From an uncultured Bacilli bacterium (GTDB lineage: Bacteria; Bacillota_I; Bacilli_A; RFN20; CAG-449): a DNA stretch of 64,000 bases. A program made the translations under genes and the position numbers. Location: contig CANQAG010000006.1 of NCBI GenBank assembly GCA_947588815.1, positions 1 through 64,000 of the forward strand. The letters run 5' to 3'. Every line of letters starts with the position of its first letter. Within the stretch, counting starts at the first letter, position 1. The notes beneath the pieces are model-generated. The model saw only the letters and a list, made by a program, of their open reading frames with translations, was not told the DNA's origin and made no database searches. Below are positions 26,660 to 36,262 of this stretch, in pieces.

Positions 26660-28270
26660 TTATAAATTCTCCATTTTTACTGCTGCCGGAACTTTAGGGA
26701 GTCCTGGCATTGTCAAAATATTACCTGTAAGTGGAATGATAAATCTTGCACCGCTTGAAAGATTGACATCACGGATCATCAAATCAAAGTCACGAGGCGT
26801 ATTTAAAAGTTGCGGATTATCACTGAATGATTGCGGAGTTTTGGCCATGCAAATATAAGAATCGCCATAACCCATTTCTATGTATTTATCGATTTTCTTT
26901 TTCGCTAACTCAGTGTAATTTACACTTCTTGCACGATATATTTCCTTTGCGATTTTTTCGATTTTATCATAAACATTTTCTTCTTTTCTATAAAGTGGCA
27001 TATATCCTTTACCATTAGAATCATTAAGTGCTGCAACCACTTTGTGTGCTAAATCCACCGCTCCTTCTCCACCATTAATGAAACCATCTTGGAATGAGAC
27101 CACATATCCATGTTCTTGACACCAATTCGTTAAAAAGGCAACTTCACTTGGATAATCACTTGCAAAGTGATTAATTGCAACCAAAGGCTTGATCCCGAAT
27201 TTTTCAATGTTTTCTAAGTGTTGCTTTAAATTGTTAACACCCAATTTTAAAGCTTCGACATTCTCGACTCCTAAATCTTCAAGTTTTTGACCACCATGCA
27301 TTTTCAAGGCCCTTATGGTGGCAACCATCACTACTAAAGATGGTTTTAATCCAGCCTCTTGACATTTAATATTCAAAAATTTTTCAGCGCCTAAATCTGC
27401 GCCAAATCCAGCTTCAGTTACGACAATATCTTTCAGCTTTAATGCCAATTTGGTAGCAATAATAGAATTGCAACCGTGTGCAATATTAGCAAAAGGGCCA
27501 CCGTGAACAAGGCACGGGTTATTTTCCCCAGTTTGAATTAAATTAGGTTTTAAAGCCTCTTTCATCAATTTCATAATCGCATTAGAAATCTTCAAATCCT
27601 TGACTTTAATAGGTTTATCTTCATAAGAATAAGCGACAATGATTTCATTTACCCGACGTTTAAAATCTTCTTTAGACGTTGCTAAACACAATACTGCCAT
27701 CATTTCACTAGCAACTGTGATTATAAAACCATCATCACGTTCAACGCCATTTTTTTCTCCAAGACCAACCCTAATTTCTCGAAGGGCTCGGTCATTCATA
27801 TCCAAAGCACGCTTCCAGACAACTTTTGTCGGGTCAATTCCTAATTCATTGCCTTGAAAAATATGATTATCGATAATAGCCGAAATAAGGTTAATCGAAC
27901 TTGTCAAGGCGTGCATATCGCCGGTGAAGTGAAGGTTAATATCTTCGCTAGGCTCAATTGTTACTTTGCCACCACCTGTAGCCCCGCCTTTTATCCCAAA
28001 AACCGGTCCTAAAGAAGGTTCTCTTAAAGCGAGCATCACCGAAGCCCCGATTCGATTCAATCCTTCCGTCAAAGCAATCGATGTCGTGGTTTTTCCTTCT
28101 CCAGCTTTCGTTGGGGTGATAGCTGTCACTAATACCAATTGACCATCTTTTTTATCTTTTAATTCGTCGAGTAGTGATAGATCTATTTTACCTTTGTATT
28201 TTCCGTATGGTTCTAAATATTTTTGATCAATGCCGGCTTTAGCGGCAATATTATAAATCTCTTCTAACAT
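26660..28270 (-). CDS. fhs: Formate-tetrahydrofolate ligase
   Basis: This 536-residue enzyme joins formate to tetrahydrofolate with ATP to give 10-formyl-THF. It carries the P-loop TPTKAGEGKTTTSI and the family pattern REPSLGPVFGIKGGATGGG, then HFTGDMHALTSS and EAGFGADLGAEKF. Length is slightly below the usual 555. AGGAGG lies 7 bases before ATG. Adjacent folD makes a one-carbon pair; because FolD lacks key cyclohydrolase residues, Fhs may be the main source of 10-formyl-THF. That is inference. Confidence 0.97.
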   Translation of the reverse strand: MLEEIYNIAAKAGIDQKYLEPYGKYKGKIDLSLLDELKDKKDGQLVLVTAITPTKAGEGKTTTSIALTEGLNRIGASVMLALREPSLGPVFGIKGGATGGGKVTIEPSEDINLHFTGDMHALTSSINLISAIIDNHIFQGNELGIDPTKVVWKRALDMNDRALREIRVGLGEKNGVERDDGFIITVASEMMAVLCLATSKEDFKRRVNEIIVAYSYEDKPIKVKDLKISNAIMKLMKEALKPNLIQTGENNPCLVHGGPFANIAHGCNSIIATKLALKLKDIVVTEAGFGADLGAEKFLNIKCQEAGLKPSLVVMVATIRALKMHGGQKLEDLGVENVEALKLGVNNLKQHLENIEKFGIKPLVAINHFASDYPSEVAFLTNWCQEHGYVVSFQDGFINGGEGAVDLAHKVVAALNDSNGKGYMPLYRKEENVYDKIEKIAKEIYRARSVNYTELAKKKIDKYIEMGYGDSYICMAKTPQSFSDNPQLLNTPRDFDLMIRDVNLSSGARFIIPLTGNILTMPGLPKVPAAVKMENL

Positions 28271-28317
28271 AACTACCCTCCTATTTTCATTTTATTTTTA
28301 TGTATCATATCATAGAG

Positions 28318-29205
28318 TTAATCATGGTTTAACTTATTTATGCAAAAATCGTAAGCTTCTTTCTTTGAACTAAACCAATTAACTATAAACTGATTTTTAA
28401 AATATGTGTACTGTCTTCTAGCATAAGCATGAGATTTATGCTTAATATGCTCGACAATTAAAGCGTTCGATTCATTATTCTCTTTTCCAACTATAAAATC
28501 TTTGTATCCTATCGCTTGAAAAGCCTTATGATTACTTCCATATTTTGCAACCAACATCTGAACTTCTTTTTCTAGACCTTTTTCAATCATATTGTCGACT
28601 CGTCGATCAATATCCTGATACAATTTTTGTCGTTCGACTTCAAGTCCTACAAAACATACATCGTAAATAGGCTGATGATGTTGCCTTTCGATTAATGTTG
28701 ATTTTTTTTCTCCACGCATCAAATAAATTTCAATTGCTCTAAGTACCCTTTTGCGGTTGTTCATATGAATTTTAGAGGCTTCTATAGGATCGATTTTCAA
28801 TAACTTTTCATAAAGTTCTTCGTTATTCAAGCACTCATATTCATTCATATCAACTTTTTGTTCTTGCAATTCTAAATCAAAATCAAAAAGCGCCGCTTTT
28901 AAATACATTCCGGTTCCTCCAACGATGATGATAGGAACATTTTTTTTCGACAATTCTGCGATTTTATTTCTGGCATCAACTTGATAATTAAACGCTGAAT
29001 AATCTTGATCAGGATTAACAAATGAAAAGAGATGATGTGGTACACTTTTCATTTCCATTTCACTTGGTTTTGCCGTACCGATATTCATATCCTTATAGAT
29101 TTGAAAAGCATCACCATTGATAATTTCGCCATGAACCGTTTTCGCCACTTCAATCGCTAAAGCACTTTTCCCGACACCGGTTGGACCAACGATACAAATT
29201 ATCAT
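28318..29205 (-). CDS. miaA: tRNA dimethylallyltransferase MiaA
   Basis: This 295-residue enzyme adds a dimethylallyl group to A37 of tRNAs that read UNN codons. It has the P-loop GPTGVGKSALA at the start, the DAFQIYKDMNIGTAKP substrate loop, the VGGTGMYLKA motif and the C-terminal QAIGYKDF, then YARRQYTYFKNQ. It overlaps the end of mutL by 4 bp. MiaB, encoded further upstream on the same strand, uses its product for the methylthio step. Confidence 0.97.
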   Translation of the reverse strand: MIICIVGPTGVGKSALAIEVAKTVHGEIINGDAFQIYKDMNIGTAKPSEMEMKSVPHHLFSFVNPDQDYSAFNYQVDARNKIAELSKKNVPIIIVGGTGMYLKAALFDFDLELQEQKVDMNEYECLNNEELYEKLLKIDPIEASKIHMNNRKRVLRAIEIYLMRGEKKSTLIERQHHQPIYDVCFVGLEVERQKLYQDIDRRVDNMIEKGLEKEVQMLVAKYGSNHKAFQAIGYKDFIVGKENNESNALIVEHIKHKSHAYARRQYTYFKNQFIVNWFSSKKEAYDFCINKLNHD

Positions 29206-31031
29206 ATCGCAGTCCTTTTAAACATCTTTTCAATGTCATACTTTTTAAAACGCACAATCGTCGGTCGTCCATGAGGACAACATGTCGGATTTTTACATTT
29301 AAACAATTGATCAATCAACTGTTTCATTTCAAATAAATTAAGTCGATCATTAGCTTTTATTGAGGCCTTACAAGCCATCGTAGCTATCACATGTTTTCTT
29401 AAAGAAATTAAATCTATTTTTTCTTTTCCAAGCACTTGATCGATTAATTCTAAAATATAAGAATCATCTTTTTCTTCTCGCAAGAAAAGCGGAATTCTAG
29501 ATACCTTCAAAGTATTAGTACCAAACAATTCAATCGTTAATCCGATGTCCTCTAAAAGTTTAAAATGCCTTTCATTTAATCGCATGGCATCGCTTGGATT
29601 AAGATTTACAATAATCGGAAACAATGGCGTGCATGTCTCAATATTTGAATTTAAAATCTCTTGGTATTTTTCATAATTGATTCTCTCGTTTGCGGCATGT
29701 TGATCAATCAAATAAAATCCGTCCGGCGCACTGCAAACAATGTACGTATTTAAGATTTGACCAAGTGGAGTAATCTCGTTTTTTTCTTCAATATCTACTT
29801 TTCGTTCTTCTTTAACTTCTATTTCTTTAAAGAGTTCTTTAGCTTCCGGTAATTGTTCATCGAAGTCTTCAAAATTAATCTTAATCGGTGCATTCTCTTC
29901 TATTTTTTCTTTTTTTGGCTCAGTAGCTTGATGTTGATTAGAAACCGTTGGACGAACGATATTTTCTTTAAACGGAACTTCAATTTGCTCAAACATCGGC
30001 ATCGTCGATACTTTTTCCGTCGCTTTGATATTGACTTCTTGAATGTGATTTAAATTTTTAAGTTCTTCAGAAATCGCTTTTTCAAGAGCGGTGTAAAGAT
30101 TATTTTCATTGGATAGACGGACTTCTTTTTTCGTGGGATGGACATTAACGTCTACTAAAGCATAGTCAACTTTAATATCCAGCACTACAAACGGAAATTT
30201 AGAGTTAAATATATAATCACTGTATCCATCGATAATCGCCTTTTGAATTTTAGGCATATACACACTTCTTTGATTTAATAGTGTAATCATGTAATAGCGA
30301 TTAGATTTTGCTATTTCAGGTAATCCTAGGTATCCTGTAACTTCAAATTCATAAGTGGAAAAAGAAATCGGTATCATCTTTTTAGCGGCATCATAGCCAT
30401 AAATATTTGCGATAACTTCTAATAATTTACCATTTCCGTTAGTGGCAAAAGATAAACGATCATCAAAATATAGCGAAAAAGCCACGTCGCTTCTAGCCAT
30501 TGCTAAACGTTGCATCACTTCAAGGATTGAGGAGTTTTCGGTAGTATCCGATTTTAGATATTTTAAACGTGCCGGGGTATTAAAAAACAGCTCTTCAATC
30601 GTAAAAGTAGTTCCTTTTATTAAACTCGCGTCTTCCACAGTGACATTTTCATCTTCGATAGTTACTTTTGTTCCTACGCCTTTTCCGTCAGATGTGGTCA
30701 TCGTCACTTTAGAAACCGCAGCGATTGACGCTAATGCCTCGCCCCTAAAACCCATCGTTTTGATGTTAAAAAGATCTCTTTCATTATATAGTTTGCTAGA
30801 TGCATGACGCTTAAAAGCTAGAATTGCATCTTCTCGATCCATTCCGCTTCCATTATCGCTAACAATAATCTTATCGCGTCCGGCCCCATATATCATCACT
30901 TTGATTTTCGTGCTACCAGCATCCAAAGAATTTTCAACCAATTCTTTTACGACACTTGAAGGCCGTTCGATAACTTCTCCAGCAGCGATCATATTGGCAA
31001 GTTTATGATCCATCACTTTAATTACGCTCAT
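29202..31031 (-). CDS. mutL: DNA mismatch repair endonuclease MutL
   Basis: This 609-residue protein has the N-terminal GHKL ATPase with AAGEVIERPSSVVKELVENS, DNGSGM and GFRGEALASI. A linker follows with acidic stretches, and then the C-terminal dimerisation and endonuclease domain: the metal site DQHAANERINYEKY, ACKASIKAND and CPHGRP are all present, so it is an active nuclease type of MutL. The start is 4 bases after the mutS stop. It nicks the new strand after MutS recognition. Confidence 0.97.
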   Translation of the reverse strand: MSVIKVMDHKLANMIAAGEVIERPSSVVKELVENSLDAGSTKIKVMIYGAGRDKIIVSDNGSGMDREDAILAFKRHASSKLYNERDLFNIKTMGFRGEALASIAAVSKVTMTTSDGKGVGTKVTIEDENVTVEDASLIKGTTFTIEELFFNTPARLKYLKSDTTENSSILEVMQRLAMARSDVAFSLYFDDRLSFATNGNGKLLEVIANIYGYDAAKKMIPISFSTYEFEVTGYLGLPEIAKSNRYYMITLLNQRSVYMPKIQKAIIDGYSDYIFNSKFPFVVLDIKVDYALVDVNVHPTKKEVRLSNENNLYTALEKAISEELKNLNHIQEVNIKATEKVSTMPMFEQIEVPFKENIVRPTVSNQHQATEPKKEKIEENAPIKINFEDFDEQLPEAKELFKEIEVKEERKVDIEEKNEITPLGQILNTYIVCSAPDGFYLIDQHAANERINYEKYQEILNSNIETCTPLFPIIVNLNPSDAMRLNERHFKLLEDIGLTIELFGTNTLKVSRIPLFLREEKDDSYILELIDQVLGKEKIDLISLRKHVIATMACKASIKANDRLNLFEMKQLIDQLFKCKNPTCCPHGRPTIVRFKKYDIEKMFKRTAI

Positions 31032-31034
31032 AAC

Positions 31035-33554
31035 TTACTCCTTTATTTTTTTCTTCAAATCATAAAGATAATTCAACGCCTCAAGCGGTGAAAGAGTCAA
31101 TGGATCTAATTGCTTTAAATCTTTAATCCATGGTTCTTCTTTCTTATCTTCACGTTTGATGACATCTTTTGAAACTTTTACCGATTCATTCTCCAAAGAA
31201 TCAAGAATTTCACGGGCTCTTTTAATCAATGTTGGGGGTAAATGCGCTAAGCGAGCGACATTTAATCCATATGATTTATTCATCGCTCCGTCTTCCACTT
31301 TATAAAGGAAAGTAATTTGATCGTCGACTTCGCTGACTGATACATGTATGTTCTTTAAAACTTTAAGTTCCTTTTCGATGGTGGTAATTTCATGATAATG
31401 AGTAGAAAAAATCGTCTTGGCCTTAATGATTGAAGCAATATATTCAAGAATCGCCTGCGCTAATGCCATACCATCAAAAGTCGCGGTTCCTCTTCCTATT
31501 TCATCAAAAAGCAGTAATGAATTTTCATTAGCGTGTTGTAAGGCATAATTTGTTTCACTCATTTCGACCATGAAAGTAGATTGACCAGAGACTAAATCAT
31601 CGGACGCGCCGATGCGTGTGAATATTTGATCGAAAATCATTAACTCAGCTTCATCGCAAGGGACGTAGCAACCGATTTGAGCCATAATCACTATCAAGGC
31701 AAATTGGCGCATATAAGTCGATTTTCCACCCATATTAGGACCGGTTATCACAAGAATATCGGTGTCTTTATCCATGATAATATCGTTTGGAACATAGTTA
31801 CTGTTTTGCATCACTTTTTCAATCACCGGATGACGCCCATTTTTAATTCTTATAATGCGATTTTCATTAAATGTCGGTTTAACATAATGATTTTCATTTG
31901 ACACTTTAGCAAATGCCAACAAACAATCAATGTATGAAATCAATTGGGCAAGAGTTTGAATTTGTTCTGTATATGAAGAAACATGTTTACGAAGAGCAAC
32001 GAAAAGTTCGTACTCCAAAGCCGCTCTTCTTTCGTCAGCTTGAAGGATCAACGCTTCTTTTTCTTTAAGCTCTCGGGTTATAAAACGTTCCGAATTAATC
32101 GTCGTCTGTTTTCTTTCATAGCCCCACTCTTCTTTAATTTGATTGACGGCTCCTTTAGATACTTCAATATAATATCCAAAAACTCGATTATATCCGACTT
32201 TCAAAGTTTTAATACCGGTCTTTTCTCGCTCTTGGGCTTCTAAAGAAGCCACCCATGATTTACCATCAGTCGATAAAAAGATCAATTCATCAAGTTCTTT
32301 GGAATATCCACGCTTAAAGATACCGCCTTCTTTAATCGTAAGAGGCACATCTTCGTCGATTGCTTTTTCCAACATATTAGTCAAATCAGAAAAATCATAA
32401 TCAAGACCTTTTAATAAATTGACATTTTCGTTATTTAACATTTTTAAATCGCTTAGTAAAGATGGCACTAGTTCAAGAGATTTTTTAAGTTGTAATAAAT
32501 CTCGACCAGAAGCACTTCCAAAATTGATTTTAGCAATCAAGCGTTCTAAATCATAAATATCGCGTAAATCTTTTGAAATATCATTGGCAAGCAAAAAGTT
32601 ATCAATAAAAGAAGCTACGATACTTTGGCGCTTTAAAATTTCATTTAAATCTGCCGTTGGTTTAACGATCCATTTTTTAAGAAGACGCGATCCCATATTG
32701 GTTAAAGTCTTATCTAACAGCCAAAATAAAGTACCATATGTTTCATCGCTTCTTATAGTTCTGACTAATTCTAAATTCACTCGCGAAAAATGATCGATTT
32801 GCATGTCTGAAGTAGAACGCAACACTTTGGCTTTTTGCAAATAATTAAGCTCTCGTTTTTGCGTTTCTTTAAGATAATTCAAAAGACGCACCAAAGCATG
32901 TTGCTGAAAAACATCACGCACATCCGAAAGAACATAGTCATGTTCCATCGTGATGTTATCGTCATTTTCATAAGAGATTAATATATTATCGCGACTTTTG
33001 ATTTTTAAAATGTCTTGATGGCTAAAAGAAGTTGAAACCACCACTTCACGAATCGCTAAATTTAAAATTTCATTGATTACAAGCTCGATATCCTTTTCGA
33101 TATTTTCGACATATATTTCACCGGTAGAAATATCGGCGTAAGCAAAAACATAATAATTTTCGCTACTTCCAATACACCCGATGTAATTATTGCCTTTTTG
33201 TTTTACATCCACCACTGCGCCGGGAGTAATGATTTGAACAACATCGCGTTCCACTAATCCTTTGGCGGTGCTTGGATCTTCCATTTGCTCGACAATTCCG
33301 ACTTTGTAGCCTTTTTTGATCAATTTTTCGATGTAGGCATCGATTGCATGATGTGGAACTCCACACATCGGAACCCGTTCTTCTACACCGGCACTTTTCC
33401 CGGTTAATGCTAATTGCAATTCGCGCGAGGCGATCTTTGCATCATCAAAAAACAATTCATAAAAATCGCCGAGTCGAAAAAGAATCAAAGTATCTGGATG
33501 TTTATTTTTGATACTCAAATATTGCATCATCATCGGCGTATACTTCTTTTCCAT
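31035..33554 (-). CDS. mutS: DNA mismatch recognition ATPase MutS
   Basis: This 839-residue protein recognises mismatches. It has the N-terminal mismatch-binding FRLGDFYELFF motif (Phe-x-Glu wedge), connector, lever and clamp domains, and the ABC-type ATPase with GPNMGGKST, the SQSTFMVEMSE signature, LLFDEIGRGTATFDG and STHYHE. It lies 76 bp after cotE, in the Bacillus order cotE-mutS-mutL. Confidence 0.98.
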   Translation of the reverse strand: MEKKYTPMMMQYLSIKNKHPDTLILFRLGDFYELFFDDAKIASRELQLALTGKSAGVEERVPMCGVPHHAIDAYIEKLIKKGYKVGIVEQMEDPSTAKGLVERDVVQIITPGAVVDVKQKGNNYIGCIGSSENYYVFAYADISTGEIYVENIEKDIELVINEILNLAIREVVVSTSFSHQDILKIKSRDNILISYENDDNITMEHDYVLSDVRDVFQQHALVRLLNYLKETQKRELNYLQKAKVLRSTSDMQIDHFSRVNLELVRTIRSDETYGTLFWLLDKTLTNMGSRLLKKWIVKPTADLNEILKRQSIVASFIDNFLLANDISKDLRDIYDLERLIAKINFGSASGRDLLQLKKSLELVPSLLSDLKMLNNENVNLLKGLDYDFSDLTNMLEKAIDEDVPLTIKEGGIFKRGYSKELDELIFLSTDGKSWVASLEAQEREKTGIKTLKVGYNRVFGYYIEVSKGAVNQIKEEWGYERKQTTINSERFITRELKEKEALILQADERRAALEYELFVALRKHVSSYTEQIQTLAQLISYIDCLLAFAKVSNENHYVKPTFNENRIIRIKNGRHPVIEKVMQNSNYVPNDIIMDKDTDILVITGPNMGGKSTYMRQFALIVIMAQIGCYVPCDEAELMIFDQIFTRIGASDDLVSGQSTFMVEMSETNYALQHANENSLLLFDEIGRGTATFDGMALAQAILEYIASIIKAKTIFSTHYHEITTIEKELKVLKNIHVSVSEVDDQITFLYKVEDGAMNKSYGLNVARLAHLPPTLIKRAREILDSLENESVKVSKDVIKREDKKEEPWIKDLKQLDPLTLSPLEALNYLYDLKKKIKE

Positions 33555-33630
33555 ACTACTACCTCATACTGCAATTTTTATTATAACAATTTTAAGGATG
33601 TTTTTCGAGATAAAAAACATACTTAGAAAA

Positions 33631-34143
33631 TTACTTATCTTCGAGATAATTAGGATTTACATTCATTAAAATTTCTTCGTCGATTGAAATATCTTCTTTA
33701 TAATCATCGGCACAGTTTACTACTAGAATCGCTTCCGCGAAACAATCGACTAAATAAAGGCTTTCGATTTTTAAATTGACAACCCCATTGCTTTCTAATT
33801 CCATCTTGCTGCAAGTCGGATAATGAGAAACATAAACTTTTATAAAACGCTCTTCTGAAATTGTTTTTAAATCCCGATACACCATGGTAAATGGTTCTTC
33901 AAATTCAATCGTCTCATTGTAAACCGATGACTTTTGATCATGATTGGAAGCGTACCATAATTGAATATCAAAAGAACCTTTTAAAGTAATCTTCCCTTGC
34001 GATTCAATGGTTTCATATTTAAGGTTGATAATCCAGCAACCTAACGTTTTAGAAATATCCTCATCAATATAAATGCGTTTATTAATGATACTGGAAAGTT
34101 TTCCTTTACCAATTAAAGTTTTCGCGGCGATTTCACGATACAT
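33631..34143 (-). CDS. cotE: Outer spore coat morphogenetic protein CotE
   Basis: This 170-residue protein assembles the outer coat around the forespore. The family pattern is clear: YREIAAKTLIGKGK at the start, LGCWIINLKYE, GSFDIQLWYA and, near the middle, an acidic EFEEPFTMVYRD. The acidic C-terminal tail is typical. It lies between ricA and mutS as in Bacillus. The SD GAGGAGG lies in the 3' arm of a hairpin. A SigE-like promoter is found within the end of ricA, so expression is likely restricted to the mother cell. Confidence 0.92.
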   Translation of the reverse strand: MYREIAAKTLIGKGKLSSIINKRIYIDEDISKTLGCWIINLKYETIESQGKITLKGSFDIQLWYASNHDQKSSVYNETIEFEEPFTMVYRDLKTISEERFIKVYVSHYPTCSKMELESNGVVNLKIESLYLVDCFAEAILVVNCADDYKEDISIDEEILMNVNPNYLEDK

Positions 34144-34178
34144 AAAAAAATCCTCCTCTACTAATATATGAGAAGGAT
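34144..34178 (-). terminator. Terminator-like hairpin carrying the cotE SD
   Basis: 9-bp stem ATCCTTCTC/GAGGAGGAT with one G-T pair and an 11-base loop, followed by a T-run that ends at the ATG. Same design as at 25604: the SD is in the 3' arm and the T-run is the spacer. It separates cotE from the miaB-ricA transcript. Confidence 0.6.
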
Positions 34179-34191
34179 ACCTTTTTATTTC
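34163..34191 (-). promoter_or_regulatory. cotE: SigE-like promoter of cotE
   Basis: GAAATAAA (34184-34191), a 13-base spacer and CATATATT (34163-34170) resemble the SigE consensus. cotE is SigE-dependent in Bacillus. The -10 lies in the loop of the terminator-like hairpin, so a transcript started here would lack its 5' arm and leave the SD free. Confidence 0.45.
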
Positions 34192-34499
34192 AAAGCCTGT
34201 TGCAACTTTTCTAAAAGGAGCATTACTTCCTCGCGTTCTAAATAAAAGTTTACAATCAAGGGGTTTTCATCGTAACTTTTTTTTAATTCGAGATATTTTT
34301 GGCGATTAATTTGATAATTTTTCTCATCGTTGATCGCTAAAGCCGTCTTTTTTTGCCACTTTTTTATTTCTATTTCCAACATGTTCAATTCAGAACTCTC
34401 AAGAATCATTTTCTTCAATTCTAAAAAACGGATAACTGCTGGATTATCAAAAAAAGTTTTGATAAATTCGTCTAAATCATTTTTTAATTTTTCATTCAT
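34185..34499 (-). CDS. ricA: RicA (YmcA), YlbF/YmcA family
   Basis: This 104-residue helical protein is one member of the RicA-RicF-RicT complex, which controls Spo0A phosphorylation and RNase Y mRNA cleavage. The Com_YlbF pattern is seen: DEFIKTFFDNPAVIRFLELK, then coiled-coil heptads to the end. It is encoded right after miaB (8-bp overlap) and before cotE, as in Bacillus. rny lies 3 kb upstream on the same strand. Confidence 0.85.
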   Translation of the reverse strand: MNEKLKNDLDEFIKTFFDNPAVIRFLELKKMILESSELNMLEIEIKKWQKKTALAINDEKNYQINRQKYLELKKSYDENPLIVNFYLEREEVMLLLEKLQQALK

Positions 34500-35940
34500 C
34501 GCTTACCAATTCTCCGATTAAAGAAAATGTATGTGACTCCAAAATTTTAACTTTTACAATTTTACCGATTAAATCTTTGGATCCTTTAAAGTTGACGAGT
34601 TTCATAGTTTCAGTATAACCACTTAAAATATCATCTCTCTTTTTAGAAGTTCCCTCAACTAAAACATCATAGACGTTATTTATATAGCGTTTTGCTCTTT
34701 CTTCCGCTTCTTGTTCAACCACTTTGACCAAGCGATCAAATCTTCTTTTTTTCTCTTCCATCGAAACGTTATCTTCCATTTTAGCTGCAGGGGTTCCTAC
34801 ACGTGGAGAATAGATAAAAGTAAAGGCACTATCAAAGTGACAATATTGAACCATCTTTAAAGTTTCTTCAAAATCGGCTTCACTTTCATTGGGAAAACCG
34901 ACAATAATATCCGTCGTTAAAGCGACATCCTTAATAAGACTTTTCAGTTCATCGACTAATTGGCGATATTGAAAAGCAGTGTATCTTCTTCCCATTCTGC
35001 GTAACACATCGTCACTACCCGATTGAAGCGGAAGATGAATACATGGCATGATATTTTTATATTTAGCGATCACTTCAAACATCTCTTTGGAAAAATCCCA
35101 CGGATGTGAAGTCGTAAAACGAAGTCGTGCAATACCGGTCTTAGCTACTAATTCTAAAAGTTTAGCAAAGTTTAAATTTGAATCCAGATCTTTACCATAT
35201 GCATTGACATTTTGACCTAAAAGAGTAATTTCTTGATAACCATTATCAACAAGATTCTGGCATTCATTTAAAATATCGGCCACGCGACGACTTCTTTGCT
35301 TGCCACGGGTATATGGAACAATGCAATAAGTGCAAAACTTATCGCATCCGTACATGATATTTACAAAGGCTTTAAAGCGATCACTTCGCGCCAAAGGAAT
35401 TCCTTCAATCACTTCGCCTTCTTTTGACAAAACTTCAATTACACGTTTTTCATCAAAAACCACTTCGTCTAAAAGTTGTGGTAAGCGAAAGATATTGTGG
35501 GTCCCAAAAACCAAATCAACTTGAGGATATGATTTTTTTACTTGCTCGACGATATGAGTTTGTTGCACCATGCATCCGCATAAAGCGATAATTGCTCCCG
35601 GATTAATGTCTTTCAAACGTTTCAAAGAACCGATTTCTCCAAAAACTTTATCTTCGGCGTTCTCTCTTACCGCACAAGTATTTAAAATCAATAAATCCGA
35701 CTTTAAAGGATCGTCTACAGGCACAAAACCCAGTTCTTGAAGAATCCCTTCAATCGCTTCAGAGTCTAAAACATTAGCTTGACAACCATATGTTCTAATA
35801 AAATATTTACGATTTTTGGCAAACTCTAACAATCGTGAAGAATAAGTGATCTCTTCATGAATAATTTTAGTTGCTTCCTTGCTACGTTTAGCCGCTTCTT
35901 TTAAAGAAGGCAAGCTGTGCTCCTTTATTTGCTTCTTCAT
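34492..35940 (-). CDS. miaB: tRNA-2-methylthio-N6-dimethylallyladenosine synthase MiaB
   Basis: This 482-residue radical SAM enzyme inserts the methylthio group at position 37. It has the N-terminal UPF0004 domain with cysteines in TYGCQANVLD, NTCAVRENAE and LCGCMVQ, the radical SAM cluster CDKFCTYCIVP, and the C-terminal TRAM domain (GYTETMKLVNF). An N-terminal extension of about 45 residues is as in Bacillota MiaB. spoVS precedes it by 11 bp. Confidence 0.97.
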   Translation of the reverse strand: MKKQIKEHSLPSLKEAAKRSKEATKIIHEEITYSSRLLEFAKNRKYFIRTYGCQANVLDSEAIEGILQELGFVPVDDPLKSDLLILNTCAVRENAEDKVFGEIGSLKRLKDINPGAIIALCGCMVQQTHIVEQVKKSYPQVDLVFGTHNIFRLPQLLDEVVFDEKRVIEVLSKEGEVIEGIPLARSDRFKAFVNIMYGCDKFCTYCIVPYTRGKQRSRRVADILNECQNLVDNGYQEITLLGQNVNAYGKDLDSNLNFAKLLELVAKTGIARLRFTTSHPWDFSKEMFEVIAKYKNIMPCIHLPLQSGSDDVLRRMGRRYTAFQYRQLVDELKSLIKDVALTTDIIVGFPNESEADFEETLKMVQYCHFDSAFTFIYSPRVGTPAAKMEDNVSMEEKKRRFDRLVKVVEQEAEERAKRYINNVYDVLVEGTSKKRDDILSGYTETMKLVNFKGSKDLIGKIVKVKILESHTFSLIGELVSDE

Positions 35941-35951
35941 TTTTACTCCCG

Positions 35952-36218
35952 CTATTTCTTTTTTTCTATTCTTAATTTGATTGCTGTTTTTTCTTTTCCT
36001 TCAATTTCTATTTCCTTAAAAGAAGGAATCATATATATTTCAATACCAGAAGGTACGAGATATCCTCGAGCAATTGCGACAGCTTTGATCGCTTGATTTA
36101 AAGAACCGGCACCTACGGTGTTTACTTCAAGGTAATCTTGGTCACGAATAATATTGCTGATTGCGCCCGCCACAGCAGTGACAGATGACTGTGACGCCAC
36201 TTTTATTTGCTGTATCAT
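35952..36218 (-). CDS. spoVS: Stage V sporulation protein S
   Basis: This 88-residue Alba-like protein is needed for spore coat assembly and the completion of engulfment. Signature: IKVASQSSVTAVAGAISN, then GAGSLNQAIKAVAIARGYL and IEIYMIPSF. Start chosen at the ATG at 36218, with GAGGAG nine bases before; an upstream extension of 13 codons is not needed. The SD partly overlaps the 3' arm of a hairpin. Confidence 0.95.
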   Translation of the reverse strand: MIQQIKVASQSSVTAVAGAISNIIRDQDYLEVNTVGAGSLNQAIKAVAIARGYLVPSGIEIYMIPSFKEIEIEGKEKTAIKLRIEKKK

Positions 36219-36230
36219 TTTTGTTTTCTC

Positions 36231-36253
36231 CTCTTTCAAAAAATATGAAAGAG
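36231..36253 (-). promoter_or_regulatory. Hairpin next to the spoVS SD
   Basis: Perfect 8-bp stem CTCTTTCA/TGAAAGAG with a 7-base loop. The 3' arm ends in the first GAG of the spoVS SD GAGGAG. No T-run follows, so translation control or RNA stability is more likely than termination. Confidence 0.45.
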
Positions 36254-36262
36254 TCAAAAAAA

